Below are positions 1-8,381 of a stretch of DNA of 64,000 bases, piece by piece. This stretch comes from Arthrobacter sp. 24S4-2 (GTDB lineage Bacteria > Actinomycetota > Actinomycetes > Actinomycetales > Micrococcaceae), in assembly GCF_005280255.1 (NCBI RefSeq), contig NZ_CP040018.1:1240001-1304000 (forward strand), read 5' to 3'. The notes under the pieces were generated by a model. That model made no database searches. It saw nothing but the letters and a program-made list of their open reading frames with translations, and had not been told where the DNA came from. The position numbers were made by a program, and so were the translations under genes. How positions within the stretch are numbered: the stretch's first letter is position 1; each line of letters starts with the position of its first letter.

Positions 1-1
1 G

Positions 2-199
2 GTCCCGCTCAAGAAGGCCACCGGGTATCTCAGCGACGCCTCGACATCCAACGATGGGAATGCCATCAAGGAGCTGCAGAAATTTAGCGACCTGGTCAAC
101 GCCCTCCCAGTGACCGTCATCGCCAACCTTGATGCCCGCCGTCTGATCAAAGCTGCGAGCAAGGCGATCTTCACGATCAACGAGTTGCAGCCCTGCTAG
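2..199 (+). CDS. C-terminal fragment of a protein with a FIMAH-like tail (partial)
   Basis: An open frame enters from the left edge and ends at TAG 197-199. It gives about 65 residues with no start codon in the window. The sequence is helical: a KELQKFSDLVNAL stretch is followed by LDARRLIKAASKAI. This resembles the small helical FIMAH-type domain found at the C-terminus of secreted hydrolases and surface proteins in Gram-positive bacteria. The bulk of the protein lies outside the window, so its enzymatic role cannot be told. A hairpin follows 20 bp downstream and supports a true gene end here. Confidence 0.6.
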   Translation, partial: VPLKKATGYLSDASTSNDGNAIKELQKFSDLVNALPVTVIANLDARRLIKAASKAIFTINELQPC

Positions 200-218
200 A
201 CATACCTCTCTACCGGAG

Positions 219-246
219 GGCAGGCCATTCCCCGGCATGGCCTGCC
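219..246 (+). terminator. Hairpin after the truncated first gene
   Basis: A perfect 9-bp inverted repeat (GGCAGGCCA / TGGCCTGCC) with a 10-nt loop lies 20 bp after the stop codon. There is no long T tract, as is common in high-G+C actinobacteria. Confidence 0.6.
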
Positions 247-616
247 CCGCTCTTCACCTGAATTTCGTAAAGCGCGCCACATATCGCTGGTGATTCACAT
301 CCCCGCAGAATGACGTCCCTCTGTGGCCGCTCGCCGTAACCACCACGATTCTCGAATCAACCTGTTCTTTAAACTGCGGCGTTGTCGCCGGGATCCCGCA
401 GCGAACATTAACAGGTAGTCACCACTCGCGACGTTTCGACATTGGCTCATATATGCTCCCGCTGAGCCGGTGATCCCATCGGTGGAGTTGAGCGGCGTAG
501 TCCAATTATGCCGCGGTCAGGGTTTTGTCCCGAAGTTTAGCGGCGCACGGTCTCCTGTCAGATTTCTGGTGGTGCGCAATCCAAAGAAGCAACGCGTCTG
601 AATTGATGGAGGAAAG
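247..616. other. Intergenic region without a recognisable gene
   Basis: About 370 bp separate the terminator hairpin from the next gene. No open frame here looks coding on either strand. The region probably carries the promoter of the secreted protein that follows, but no convincing -35/-10 pair was found. Confidence 0.5.
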
Positions 617-1060
617 ATGATGAATCTCAAATCGCGCGCATCTATAACGGGAGTATTCGCTGCCGTCCTCACCCTGATGTCAGTGGCGGCGCCAGCCCAC
701 GCGGCTGACCTGACAATCCTCGACATAGGGAATGGCACACTCGTCCGGAAGGGCATTGCCGTCGAAGTTCCTGTGACCTTCGTCTGTCCCGCGGACTCGA
801 TTGAAACGGGACTGAACCTTGAAGTACGTGAGGACTTTGGTAACGGGGATTTCGCAGCAGCCGGCCAGGGCGTAGGTGGTTTCACCTGCACAGGGGAGAG
901 CCAGACGATCACAGTGACCGCACCCGCAACATCCAAGGGCGGCGCCGTCCCTCTTAAGATCGGGAAAGCGACGGCAACCGTCCTCATGCAAGTCTGTTCA
1001 CCCACCTTCGACTGCCCCACAGTTGAGATCACGACTGAGATAAAGATCAAAAACAAATAG
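617..1060 (+). CDS. Small secreted protein with N-terminal signal peptide
   Basis: A 147-residue protein of unknown family. The N-terminus has basic residues, a hydrophobic core (about residues 9-26) and a signal peptidase I site of AHA type near residue 29, so export to the cell surface or medium is likely. The mature part is rich in Thr, Val and Gly, has four cysteines (VCPADS, FTCTG, VCSPTFDCP) and ends in Lys-rich IKIKNK, which fits a small beta-sandwich. GGAGG at 608-612 lies 4 nt before ATG 617 and 7 nt before ATG 620; the second ATG has the better spacing. It stands alone between long non-coding stretches. The function is unknown. Confidence 0.75.
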   Translation: MMNLKSRASITGVFAAVLTLMSVAAPAHAADLTILDIGNGTLVRKGIAVEVPVTFVCPADSIETGLNLEVREDFGNGDFAAAGQGVGGFTCTGESQTITVTAPATSKGGAVPLKIGKATATVLMQVCSPTFDCPTVEITTEIKIKNK

Positions 1061-1833
1061 TCTTCTTGAGTCAGCAATCTGGCACAACCAGCACGTCCGC
1101 GTAATGCCGGGCAGTGTGAACGGCCAGTCCGACGCCGGCGGGCGGTCAAGGCCTCATCGACCCAGTGAAACGGTTCGTTAGCGGGCCGGTACGCCGAAGA
1201 GATCATGACGAGGACTGCGGCGCCGATCCCCACGAAGGACCCGAATTTGAAGGCTTGACGCTCACGGCGGTCTTCGATGGTCGGTGAAGCTGTTTCATAG
1301 CGCTGCCCCTCAGGCTGTGATTCCGTCGAGCCTAAAGGAGAGTTGGTCCGGAAAAGTAGGCAGCTGAAGGAGTAAGGGGCCGGCGACGGCTTATTGGTGC
1401 ACGAGGTCTCAGCCGCGCACCCTCGCCGCCGGGCGGGCACTATGACCTAATTTACGGCCGTGCGGTGCCGGGCACCGTAAGCACTCTTTGGTTGTTCTGC
1501 GAACCGACCGGCTTGCCGGACAGTCTGTGCGGGCCGGGCAGCGAGAAATGCTTCGCTGTGTTTCGTGTGGTGGTGGGTGCCCGGAAGGGTACCCCCGCTA
1601 TTTCCGGCAACATATCGATCGCGTGCCTTAAACGAGAGGTGCTCCGGCGGGCCAATTTAGGGTTCAAGAATGAACAGTTTCCCGGGAGGCATATTCCTCA
1701 ACGGAAAGGTTGGCCGTTCAGGGTTGGCTGGGCGCAAGCCAGGTTCAGCAGCAAAACGGGGCAGGACGCGCGACACGATGGGACGAAACCGCCGAGCGGC
1801 GTCCGAACCTTCATGCTGCTTTTGGTCACGTGG
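1061..1833. other. Long stretch without a supportable gene
   Basis: About 770 bp in which the open frames have no recognisable domain, poor start sites and mutually contradictory frames. One minus-strand segment near 1180-1260 encodes a short hydrophobic stretch (FGSFVGIGAAVLVMISSAY) that looks like a single membrane helix. It has no proper start and reads on into unlikely sequence, so it may be a relic of a small membrane protein. Confidence 0.4.
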
Positions 1834-2167
1834 TCAATTGCGCCAGCGGAGAATCCAGTTCCCCAGCAAGACAGCCACAATGGCAATCGGGAGCAGGGCG
1901 GCCAACGGCCGCTCGCGTCGGATCAGGGCAACGAGTCCGCGTCCTGCACCGACAAAAGCCGTGGCACCGGAAAACATGACCAGCAGACCAGCGAACAATG
2001 AGCTATTTTCAACTTCCCTGCAGGACAACACGCCTGGACGGTGGGCATTGAATCCAGACGGTAGCGGCGAAGTAAGCGGGAACACCGATAGCCAGAGCAA
2101 TCAGCCCAAGCCACATCACTGACATCCCAAACTGTCTACGTTCTCCCCGATAATTCCAGTCCCCCAT
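1834..2167 (-). pseudogene. Frameshifted small membrane protein
   Basis: Two minus-strand frames together look like one small membrane protein. The first starts at ATG 2167 (or ATG 2125) and encodes a hydrophobic helix (MWLGLIALAIGVPAYFA). The second frame, closed at 1834, encodes two more helices (SLFAGLLVMFSGATAF and LAALLPIAIVAVLLGNWIL). Joining them needs a frame change around 2040-2090, in the opposite direction to the single-base losses seen elsewhere in the window. The family is not recognised. It could be a decayed gene or a sequencing error; no partner gene helps decide. Confidence 0.45.
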
Positions 2168-2197
2168 GTCAAGGGAGCCTACAGGCACGAAGATGAT

Positions 2198-2227
2198 GAT
2201 CGTGATCGTGATCGTGATCGTGATCGT
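2198..2227. repeat. Hexanucleotide tandem repeat, five GATCGT units
   Basis: Five perfect tandem copies of GATCGT, preceded by GAT GAT. On the minus strand one frame reads alternating His-Asp. No gene in that frame is supported, so this is recorded only as a simple-sequence tract that could slip in length. Confidence 0.85.
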
Positions 2228-2349
2228 GCGCGCCCGGCCAAGGTCGCTTTCCCTGCGACTGCCCATGCCGCATCGTTTTCGGTCCGCAGTGAGAACGCCA
2301 ATTTCCGCCCGGTGAGGGTTCGCGGGCGGACACTGTTCGCATCGCGCTG

Positions 2350-3219
2350 CTATAGGCTTGGGGCTGACTCTCGCAGCTCCATGATCCATGGCTCAGCTCG
2401 CTCCGTGGTCCCGCGCCAGCCATTGCAGCGCTCCTCCTCGACCCCAAAATGGTCGATCACCTTGTCCACGACGAGTCGGCACGTGGTGAACAGCATCCCC
2501 GCGTACGGAAGTAGAACATCTCGTCTGTGGACAAACCGGAGCCCTTCGCCGAGATCCGCGGCGATGAACATTGACACCGCCGCTGCCTCCCCGTGCGCCA
2601 CCCCTGAGAGCTGCGAGTAAAACGCCCGGCCAGGCGCACCGGGAGAGCTTTCGCTCAAAAGATCTGATGCCATCGCTGTCACAGAAATGTTGTCGGCCTT
2701 GCGACCAAGCTGAACAAGTAGACTTTCTAGCGCTTCGACGTGACTTTTGCCGTCCACGTGCGTTCCGTCGTAGAGGGCGAATTCGCTGTGCCTTACCGAA
2801 TTGCGGAGTTCGATTGTTGCCAGGCTCGCATGTCGCCAAATGAGGTCCGCGGCCGAGTTGGCACTGAGGAGATAGTTGGCTTTGCCGAAGGCTTCCACTG
2901 AGCCGCGGGTCAACGTTGCCAGCGGCATGATGTGCCGCTTTGTCTTGAGTAACGGTACGAACGCCCGCAAGTGGTCCAACGCAGCGAATGCGTGGAGACC
3001 CATCGCGAGATGAGCGTGGCGGACAAGCGTGCTGCCTCTCGAAGTCGATTGATTTACCGTGTCCTCCAGAAACCTGAAGGCCGCGGATCCGCCCCTCGGG
3101 TGCCGGCCGACTGACAGGTCCGTCAAACGCTCCGCCTCAGGCAAAATGCCCATAATGATTTGCCTCATCAGTGTGAGGTCGCGGGCAGAGAGTAGCTCCG
3201 GGGCTGGGACATTTGACAT
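2350..3219 (-). CDS. Hypothetical protein of about 289 residues
   Basis: A long minus-strand frame with consistent actinobacterial codon use. The ATG at 3219 is preferred; an in-frame TTG two codons earlier (3225) is the other option. The protein is mostly helical and soluble, without signal peptide or transmembrane helix. Motifs of note are RHAHLAMGLHAF near the middle and a SQLSGVAHGEAAAVSMF segment that recalls the conserved His-rich patch of uncharacterised actinobacterial proteins, but no family can be named. It lies in an accessory region between a membrane-protein relic and transposon remains. Function unknown. Confidence 0.7.
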   Translation of the reverse strand: MSNVPAPELLSARDLTLMRQIIMGILPEAERLTDLSVGRHPRGGSAAFRFLEDTVNQSTSRGSTLVRHAHLAMGLHAFAALDHLRAFVPLLKTKRHIMPLATLTRGSVEAFGKANYLLSANSAADLIWRHASLATIELRNSVRHSEFALYDGTHVDGKSHVEALESLLVQLGRKADNISVTAMASDLLSESSPGAPGRAFYSQLSGVAHGEAAAVSMFIAADLGEGLRFVHRRDVLLPYAGMLFTTCRLVVDKVIDHFGVEEERCNGWRGTTERAEPWIMELRESAPSL

Positions 3220-3335
3220 CCCCAAATGCTAGGGCGCTTTCGGCCTCTCGCATCCCAGCAGTGTGTCGGACGCTCAGGTGTCGGCCTGAGAGGCTGGGGA
3301 TGCAAAAGTCACAATCCCTGGGCTGACCGGCGGCC

Positions 3336-3353
3336 GGGTCTCGCAGACTCTAG
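3336..3353 (+). repeat. 18-bp repeat, copy 1 (matches 12332-12349)
   Basis: GGGTCTCGCAGACTCTAG here recurs with one mismatch (A for G at position 8) at 12332-12349. Both copies sit close to serine-resolvase genes: this one about 250 bp beyond the 3' end of the decayed resolvase, the other about 130 bp before the intact one. It could be a leftover transposon end or recombination site. Confidence 0.6.
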
Positions 3354-3383
3354 CTTGGTGCTACGTGCTCTGAACACGCCGAA

Positions 3384-3515
3384 TGTCAGTTTCAGGAGTC
3401 GTCTGCACTGGATCCGGCGGAGGTACGGGACTTGTGCAGACGACTCCTGAAACGGAAGCGCTCGAAGCCGTCTGCACCAACCGTCATTCTGTCTGAAGTC
3501 GCCTGCACGAACCGC
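3384..3515 (+). mobile_element. Terminal region of a Tn402/Tn5053-family transposon
   Basis: Positions 3384-3408 form a 25-bp sequence that starts TGTCA and ends CTGCAC. By my comparison from memory it matches the known 25-bp terminal inverted repeat of Tn402 (class 1 integron IRi) at 21 of 25 positions. An inverted copy of its inner 20 bp follows at 3434-3453, then two further direct copies of the GAAGnCGnCTGCAC core (about 3464-3477 and 3495-3508). That order (outer repeat, one inverted repeat, two direct repeats) is the layout of TniA binding sites at a Tn402 end. No tniA, tniB or tniQ gene is present, so this is a remnant. Confidence 0.7.
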
Positions 3516-3585
3516 CACCAACGCTGGGCCCGTAGGCGTTCTGCTGGTTCTCTGCGGTCAGCCTCTCTGGTGGACGGGGTGGCAG

Positions 3586-4149
3586 CTAACGGTAGAGGCT
3601 GGAGCGGGTGATACCCGTGGCTTTGACGATCTCGGAGATGGACCGATCCTCCTGGTTACGAAGGTGTGCTGCGTAGGCGAGCTTCGCTGGATTGACCACG
3701 CTGGGCCGGCCGATCCTTTTGCCTTTAGCAGCAGCAACGGCACGCGGACGCGCTGCGCGTTCGATTGCGTAGGTTCGTTCCATTTGGCCGGAGAGCGCGA
3801 GCATTACGACGGCCAGCTGCGACATGGGATCCTCCGGGTTGGCGGAATCAACCCGGATCGGGTCAGCCAGGTTCCGGACTCCGACTCCGCGGACTTCCAG
3901 GTCGTGGATGAGGTTCAGGGTGTCCCGGACGGTGCGGCCCGACCGATCCCGGGTGTGCACCACCACGACGTCTCCCTCGCGGGCGTGGTCGAGTGCTTCA
4001 TGAAGTCCGGGCCGGTTTGTGGTGGACCCGGATTTCTTGTCCACGTAGATGTGCCGGGCGGGGATGCCCTCGCCGTGCAGTGCGTCGATCTGCCATGCCG
4101 TGCCGAGAGCCGCCTGAGAGTCCCGGTTGCGCCAAGACTGGGGGCAGGA
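3586..4149 (-). pseudogene. 5'-truncated serine resolvase/invertase
   Basis: The frame from 4149 to TAG 3586 encodes most of a serine recombinase: the QIDALHGEGIPARHIYVDKKSG segment in two parts, then the DRSGRTVRDTLNLIHDLEVRG core, the AVVMLALSGQMERTY E-helix region, and a C-terminal helix-turn-helix (ISEIVKATGITRSSLYR). The first 10-15 residues are missing, including the catalytic serine of the YxRVST motif, because a stop (TAA, 4150-4152) lies directly upstream. The first possible start is GTG 4044, far inside the domain. The gene cannot make an active recombinase. Its 3' end faces the Tn402-type end, and TniR resolvases belong to such elements, so the two may share an origin. Confidence 0.8.
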
Positions 4150-4255
4150 TTAACCAAGGGCACAACGACTCTAGGTATGCCTGGCCGCGTGGCCTAGCAT
4201 CGGAGTCACGTCGTGTCCGAACCGCGACCGGCGCTGGATCGTCGAAGGGTGAACC

Positions 4256-4633
4256 ATGGGACTTTTCGGTGGAGGACGCAAAGCTGCCGAGCGTGCGGCA
4301 GAGGAAGAGCGGGAGCGCCAACACGCGGCAATACGCGCGGAAATTGACCAAGCCGCTCAAGGTTCCAGTGACAGAGTTGAGGAATGGCTGAGCAGGATTG
4401 AAGAGTTTAGACCACAGGGTGCAGACAAACTCACGAACGAGATCCTTGCCCAGGCAGGGCCGTACCCGGTGCCGTCCTTGCAGCCCCAGCACGCAGGGCA
4501 TAGCTACGCCATAATGACGCTGGCACGTGTGAAGGCACACGGACGGGAAGGCGCACTGCGAAAATGCGTTGGGGGCGAGATAACGTCGTCGAATTACTGG
4601 TCCAGCGTAAGCAGTTTCGTGGACGGCATCTGA
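4256..4633 (+). CDS. Hypothetical protein with charged coiled-coil N-terminus
   Basis: A 125-residue protein starting MGLFGGGRK, followed by an Ala/Glu/Arg-rich helix (residues 8-35) likely to be a coiled coil. The C-terminal half (IMTLARVKAHGREGALRKCV, then a Trp/Ser-rich end) is globular. There is no signal peptide. A purine-rich GAAGGGTGAACC precedes the ATG at 4256. The family is not recognised. It lies between the resolvase relic and a GIY-YIG gene. Confidence 0.65.
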   Translation: MGLFGGGRKAAERAAEEERERQHAAIRAEIDQAAQGSSDRVEEWLSRIEEFRPQGADKLTNEILAQAGPYPVPSLQPQHAGHSYAIMTLARVKAHGREGALRKCVGGEITSSNYWSSVSSFVDGI

Positions 4634-4731
4634 CCCTCACCTGTCTGCCACAGGCGTCGCCTTCTAGTTTCTCGGCGCCCCTACTCCACGTCACCTACTT
4701 CTTCGGCCTTCTCGGGCTATTGGGTGCGATG

Positions 4732-5571
4732 TCAGTTCCGGTTGTGACCTGTTTGGCGTGAGAGCAGTGCCTTTTTGAAGTGGGCTTCGGCGGCGTCCGC
4801 CTGCGCAGTCGGTGCGCTGGGGGAGAAGACCCGCAAAATACTGAACTGGAAGTGCCGTGCATGGCTGGCGTCGGCGCCGGCCAGTTCCCGGAGGGCGACG
4901 TTTCCGCCGTGCCCGTTCCGGGCGTAGTCGCTCCAGCGTCCCAGGAAGCGTTCGGCCCCATCGGCCTTTCCGACGTACAGTTTGCCGGTCTTGGCGTCTG
5001 CGATGAGGTAGATGCCCTGCATAGAGCTGAGGGCTGTCCGCCACTGGCTGTAGCGGTCATCGGCGACGACGGCCTGGAGCTCGTCGTAGCTGATGAGGAG
5101 CGAGTCGAAGCCGGGGAACGGCTCTGAATTAGGATCAGCAATCTCAACCACCGCCATGGGACTGGCTGTCCTTCCCGACTTGGCCCAGTTCACTGTGTCC
5201 GGGGTCCACTCGATAACAAGGCGGTCCGCCAGAGCCGAAAAAACCGGTGAGGGCCGCAGGTCAAAGAACCGCCAAATATCTGTCCGCTCTTCAGGAACTT
5301 CGCCGTGGTTCTCGAAAGCGGTGATGAACCGGGCCCGCCGTCCCGTGGTGGCCAGAAAATTCAGCCAGATCCTCGGAGGCGTCTTGCCGAGCTTGTTGTT
5401 GTGGCCTTGTTCGCGCGTATAGCGCAGAAGATTCGGCCCCAAGGCATCAGCCCGGGTTTTCAAACCACCAGGATTGAGCGTGTGCCGGATGACAGCCACA
5501 TCATCCGGAGCAAGGCCCGCGGCTTGAAAAAGGTGCCCAAGTTTCAGGTCACCCGAGATGTCGTCGTTCAT
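4732..5571 (-). CDS. GIY-YIG domain protein
   Basis: A 279-residue protein when started at ATG 5571 (MNDDISGD); an upstream in-frame start at 5604 adds 11 poorly conserved residues. The C-terminal part contains the GIY-YIG nuclease fold: GIYLIADAKTGKLYVGKADG, then ERFLGRWSDYARNGHGG with the typical Arg in the following helix. The N-terminal 170 residues are a separate helical region without a known domain. Proteins of this type are stand-alone endonuclease-like genes common in accessory DNA of actinobacteria. Their DNA target and role (repair, restriction or mobility) are not known. It sits alone, with a small zinc-ribbon gene upstream on the same strand. Confidence 0.75.
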   Translation of the reverse strand: MNDDISGDLKLGHLFQAAGLAPDDVAVIRHTLNPGGLKTRADALGPNLLRYTREQGHNNKLGKTPPRIWLNFLATTGRRARFITAFENHGEVPEERTDIWRFFDLRPSPVFSALADRLVIEWTPDTVNWAKSGRTASPMAVVEIADPNSEPFPGFDSLLISYDELQAVVADDRYSQWRTALSSMQGIYLIADAKTGKLYVGKADGAERFLGRWSDYARNGHGGNVALRELAGADASHARHFQFSILRVFSPSAPTAQADAAEAHFKKALLSRQTGHNRN

Positions 5572-5734
5572 GCACAGCCTTCGTTCGATCCTGCCCGGCT
5601 GCATTCCGGGCTCCGCGTCATAGATTACGGACGTAATGAGATGACCGACGAATCCAGCGTTCCCGATCAGGACTGCAAGGAAGCCCGCTGGCTTTCAAAG
5701 TCCCGTGACTCGCCCGGCGCCGCCGGTCAATCAC

Positions 5735-5962
5735 TCACAGATACTTCTCGACGTGGTCCTCGTCGTAATCCTCGTCGCCGTTCATCATCTGGATCGCTCG
5801 GCCGAGGTTGATGTCCGAATCGAACCGCGAAATGGAGCAGTCCCCACAGACTTCTCCCTCCATCTCTTCGTCATAGTCGATGTCTCCCGCGTATTCGGCG
5901 TTGACCGCCTCCCGTGCCTCATCGACATCAAATTCCGTTTTGCACTCATTACATGTCGCCAT
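5735..5962 (-). CDS. Small acidic zinc-ribbon protein
   Basis: 75 residues, starting MATCNECKTEF. Two CxxC knuckles (CNEC near residue 4 and CGDC near residue 39) suggest one zinc ion. The rest is strongly acidic (DYDEEMEGE and DEDYDEDHVEKYL). No membrane segment. It is likely a small metal-binding accessory protein. The function is unknown, but the spacing of the cysteine pairs argues that it is a real gene. Confidence 0.65.
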   Translation of the reverse strand: MATCNECKTEFDVDEAREAVNAEYAGDIDYDEEMEGEVCGDCSISRFDSDINLGRAIQMMNGDEDYDEDHVEKYL

Positions 5963-6266
5963 GGCTGCACTTTACAGACCGCCGGAAGCGCCTGGTGAAA
6001 CAGCGGGCGCATTACGAGGCGTCGAGCGTCAGCGACTGTGCGGCTGAGTGGGGGTGTTAAGGGCTCTAACTGGTCAGGAACGTCGCCACTCGCAGCGTCA
6101 GGACCTCTGAAGTCGACCGAAGACTGGGACATTCGACGCAATGCTGTACGTCGTCGTACGGACGGCCGGAGGCAAGGTGGGCGAGGCAGAGGTCTTCATC
6201 CCGTCTGCCGCCGGAAATTGTATGCACCGACTGAGGGTTTTCCTCAGTGATTCTGCTCGCTTATGC
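5963..6266. other. Intergenic region, no gene seen
   Basis: About 300 bp between the zinc-ribbon gene start and the promoter of the AbiE pair. No supported frame on either strand. Confidence 0.5.
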
Positions 6267-6304
6267 TTGCTCATGTGTCACAAAGTCCGTATGGTTTTGT
6301 GACA
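6267..6304 (+). promoter_or_regulatory. AbiE promoter with overlapping inverted-repeat operator
   Basis: TTGCTC (6267-6272) and TATGGT (6290-6295) form a -35/-10 pair with a 17-bp spacer. A perfect 9-bp inverted repeat (TGTCACAAA 6276-6284, TTTGTGACA 6296-6304) surrounds the -10 box. The right arm ends on the A of the ATG start. AbiEi antitoxins are known to repress their own promoter by binding inverted repeats, which fits. The predicted transcript start coincides with the start codon, so the mRNA is probably leaderless. Confidence 0.65.
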
Positions 6305-6900
6305 TGAAGCCATCCACCGTCGCCTCCGCGTCCGTCTACCTGGAGAGAATTCCGGTGAAGTCGTACGTTCGCGCCTGCGATCTTCCCGGCACGCCGGATG
6401 CGTCGAGAGCGGCACTTTCACGCGCCGCCAGGGACGGAAAGCTCGTCAAGGCTGCCCGTGGCCTCTATTACAAGGGACCAAAAACGCGATACGGCATGGC
6501 GCGCCCCAGTGTCCTGGAAACCGCGTTGGAGGTCCTTGGTAGCGAGGGGACCGGTCCGTGCGGCTATTCAGCGGCCCGGGCGCTGGGGCTCACCACTCAA
6601 GTTCCAGCGAAAATTGACCTTGCTGTGCTCGGACCGATCCGTGAGGGGCTTGAGGGTGTGAAGCTACACACCAGGAACAACCCTGCCCGACGGAAACTGT
6701 CTTACCTCGACGTCGCACTGTTGGAAGTGTTGCGCGATCCAGGCGTTATTGACTTCGGATGGAGCGCCCTCGTTAATGTGGTCTCCCGCTCAGTTAAGGA
6801 GAAGAAGGTCCATCCAAAGCTGATCGCGGATGCGGTTCCAAAGGAAGGCCCGGACGTTCGTCGTCGCTGGGACGAGCTCGTGTCGGAGCTGGCAGTTTGA
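6304..6900 (+). CDS. abiEi: AbiEi-type antitoxin and autorepressor
   Basis: A 198-residue protein when started at ATG 6304, which directly abuts the operator. The N-terminus carries a winged helix-turn-helix (VRACDLPGTPDASRAALSRA, then GLYYKGPKTRYG). The C-terminal domain (YLDVALLEVLRDPGVIDFGW and the following helices) matches the AbiEi antitoxin domain. It forms a type IV toxin-antitoxin pair with the nucleotidyltransferase-like gene directly downstream. The antitoxin does not bind the toxin protein but represses the operon and counteracts toxin action. AbiE systems abort phage infection or stabilise mobile DNA. Confidence 0.8.
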   Translation: MKPSTVASASVYLERIPVKSYVRACDLPGTPDASRAALSRAARDGKLVKAARGLYYKGPKTRYGMARPSVLETALEVLGSEGTGPCGYSAARALGLTTQVPAKIDLAVLGPIREGLEGVKLHTRNNPARRKLSYLDVALLEVLRDPGVIDFGWSALVNVVSRSVKEKKVHPKLIADAVPKEGPDVRRRWDELVSELAV

Positions 6901-7896
6901 CCAGCACGATGTACGCGACTCTCCGGACGACCTGACAGCCCTCGTGGATGCTGCCGCGAGGCACTACAGCCTCCCTCAGGCTTTCGTCGAGAAAGACTTC
7001 TGGGTTATCGAGGTGCTTCGCTCTGCGATGCGGGCCCGGACAATCGCTGACAAGTCCGGTGAAGTTCTGCCAGTCGTTGCCGTATTCAAAGGTGGTACGA
7101 GTCTGAGCCGGGGCTTTGGCATCATTGAACGCTTTTCTGAGGATGTTGATTTGCTCATCAGTTTCCCCGGGGATTGCTCCGTAAAAGCCAGAGACAGGGT
7201 TCTGAAGGCTATCTGTTCTGAAGTCGGAGAGCACCTCGATCTCGATCAGGACCATTGCGTTCTCGAGGGCTCATCGACGGGGGTAAAGCGCAATATGCGC
7301 TACCACTTTCCTGCGGCCTACGGTGCGGCGGAGATAACAAGCGGAGTGCTGCTGGAGATGGGAACCCGAGGGGGAACATTCCCCACCGAAGGACACAGCA
7401 TCCGCTCCCTGGCAGCGGAGTATGCGTTGCAAACGCTCGGTGACGACGAATCGACATACGAGGAGTTCACACCCGTACACGTCCAGGTACTGGCCCCGGA
7501 GCGAACCCTCCTAGAAAAGCTGGCATTGGTCCATGATGCTGTGACCCGGCTACCCGAGGAAACAGCGCAGGCGGCGCTGCTGCGCGGCGGCCGGCACTTC
7601 TACGACATTCACTGCCTTCTGAACGACGAACGGGTCCGGGCCGCGCTGACTGATGCCGGCCAGGAGGGGTAGTAAGGTTGGTCGCCGACATTGGCGAGCA
7701 TTCAGCGGCAGCCGGATTCCCGTTTACGGAGAGGCCGAAAGGCGGTTACGCGGCGAGTGTGGCTTTTACTCCGGACGATACCGCCAGGCCGCACATGGAC
7801 AAATCCTACGAGCTGGCAACGGGCTTGATATACGGTGCCGCCCCGACGTTGGATGAGTGCCTCGCCACGGTGCGCTCCGCTGCTCACCTAATCTGA
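6830..7896 (+). pseudogene. abiEii: AbiEii-type nucleotidyltransferase toxin, frame broken
   Basis: The AbiEii toxin of the type IV pair. It has the nucleotidyltransferase signature FKGGTSLSRGFGIIERFSEDVDLLI (split here as KGGTSLSRG and RFSEDVDL) and an upstream VEKDFWVIEVLRS segment typical of the family. The frame stops at TAG 7670, but the family's C-terminus (ADIGEHSAAAGFPFTERPKGG up to LIYGAAPTLDECL) continues in the -1 frame to 7896. One extra G in the GGGG run at 7666-7669 would restore it. The true start is unclear: ATG 6830 overlaps the antitoxin by 71 bp, GTG 6944 is the next in-frame start, and a further one-base loss near 6920 would allow TTG 6896. The product would be an abortive-infection toxin. 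Confidence 0.7.
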
Positions 7897-7968
7897 ACCC
7901 AGCAGGGCACCTGCTACGGCAGCCTTCTCTCTTGGATAAGACGGCGGAACCGAAATGAGGTGAACCCA

Positions 7969-8381
7969 ATGACCGATGACGGTTTGAACGGGATCCTTCC
8001 CGCCATGAAGTATCGGGTGCCCGCCACCCACGAACGCACTCACGGCACCAGTGCCGTCTTCGTCCTGCCCACACAGTTCGCCGCATACATGAGGCAGGCC
8101 CCCATCACCCGTCCTCGGCGCTGCTGGATGCGCATCTGAAGGAGATCGGGAAGGTCACCCGGTTCGTGGTTGTCAACGACGTCCCCACCATTCATGTACA
8201 GCTCACTGCAGGGGCCCGTCCCGAGCGGGCCCCTGCAGGCCAGCTTCAAAATCAGCAGGAAACGGGAGTCATCCAGCCATTACCTGCTCAAGAGCATCTA
8301 CCCGGAGACCAGCTAGGAACCAGAGCGGGCGCGCCGTCACCTATCGATGCGCAAGTGACGCCACCCCCGGGTCATGAATGA
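7969..8381 (+). pseudogene. Hypothetical protein, frame broken once
   Basis: A GAGGTGAACCC ribosome site precedes ATG 7969 (MTDDGLNGILP). The first frame ends after 56 residues. The sequence continues naturally in the -1 frame from the C run at 8099-8103: HHPSSALLDAHLKEIGK, then TRFVVVNDVPTIHVQLTAG, to TGA 8379-8381. With one base restored the product would be about 137 residues, soluble and without a known domain. It follows the AbiE pair but has its own ribosome site. Function unknown. Confidence 0.55.

Noticed and set aside
517..1440. Minus-strand 307-codon frame opposite the small secreted protein
   Set aside because: It has no domain, no ribosome site and unlikely composition. The plus-strand gene on the same DNA has a signal peptide and a ribosome site.
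1465..2001. Plus-strand 178-codon frame
   Set aside because: It overlaps other frames of equal quality, has a composition unlike neighbouring proteins and contains no domain.
2169..2447. His-Asp repeat peptide on the minus strand, possible metal-binding tail
   Set aside because: The alternating His-Asp run comes from the GATCGT tandem repeat. No plausible gene leads into it.
5093..5811. Plus-strand frames opposite the GIY-YIG gene
   Set aside because: Antisense shadows without any domain; the minus-strand frame carries the GIY-YIG motif.
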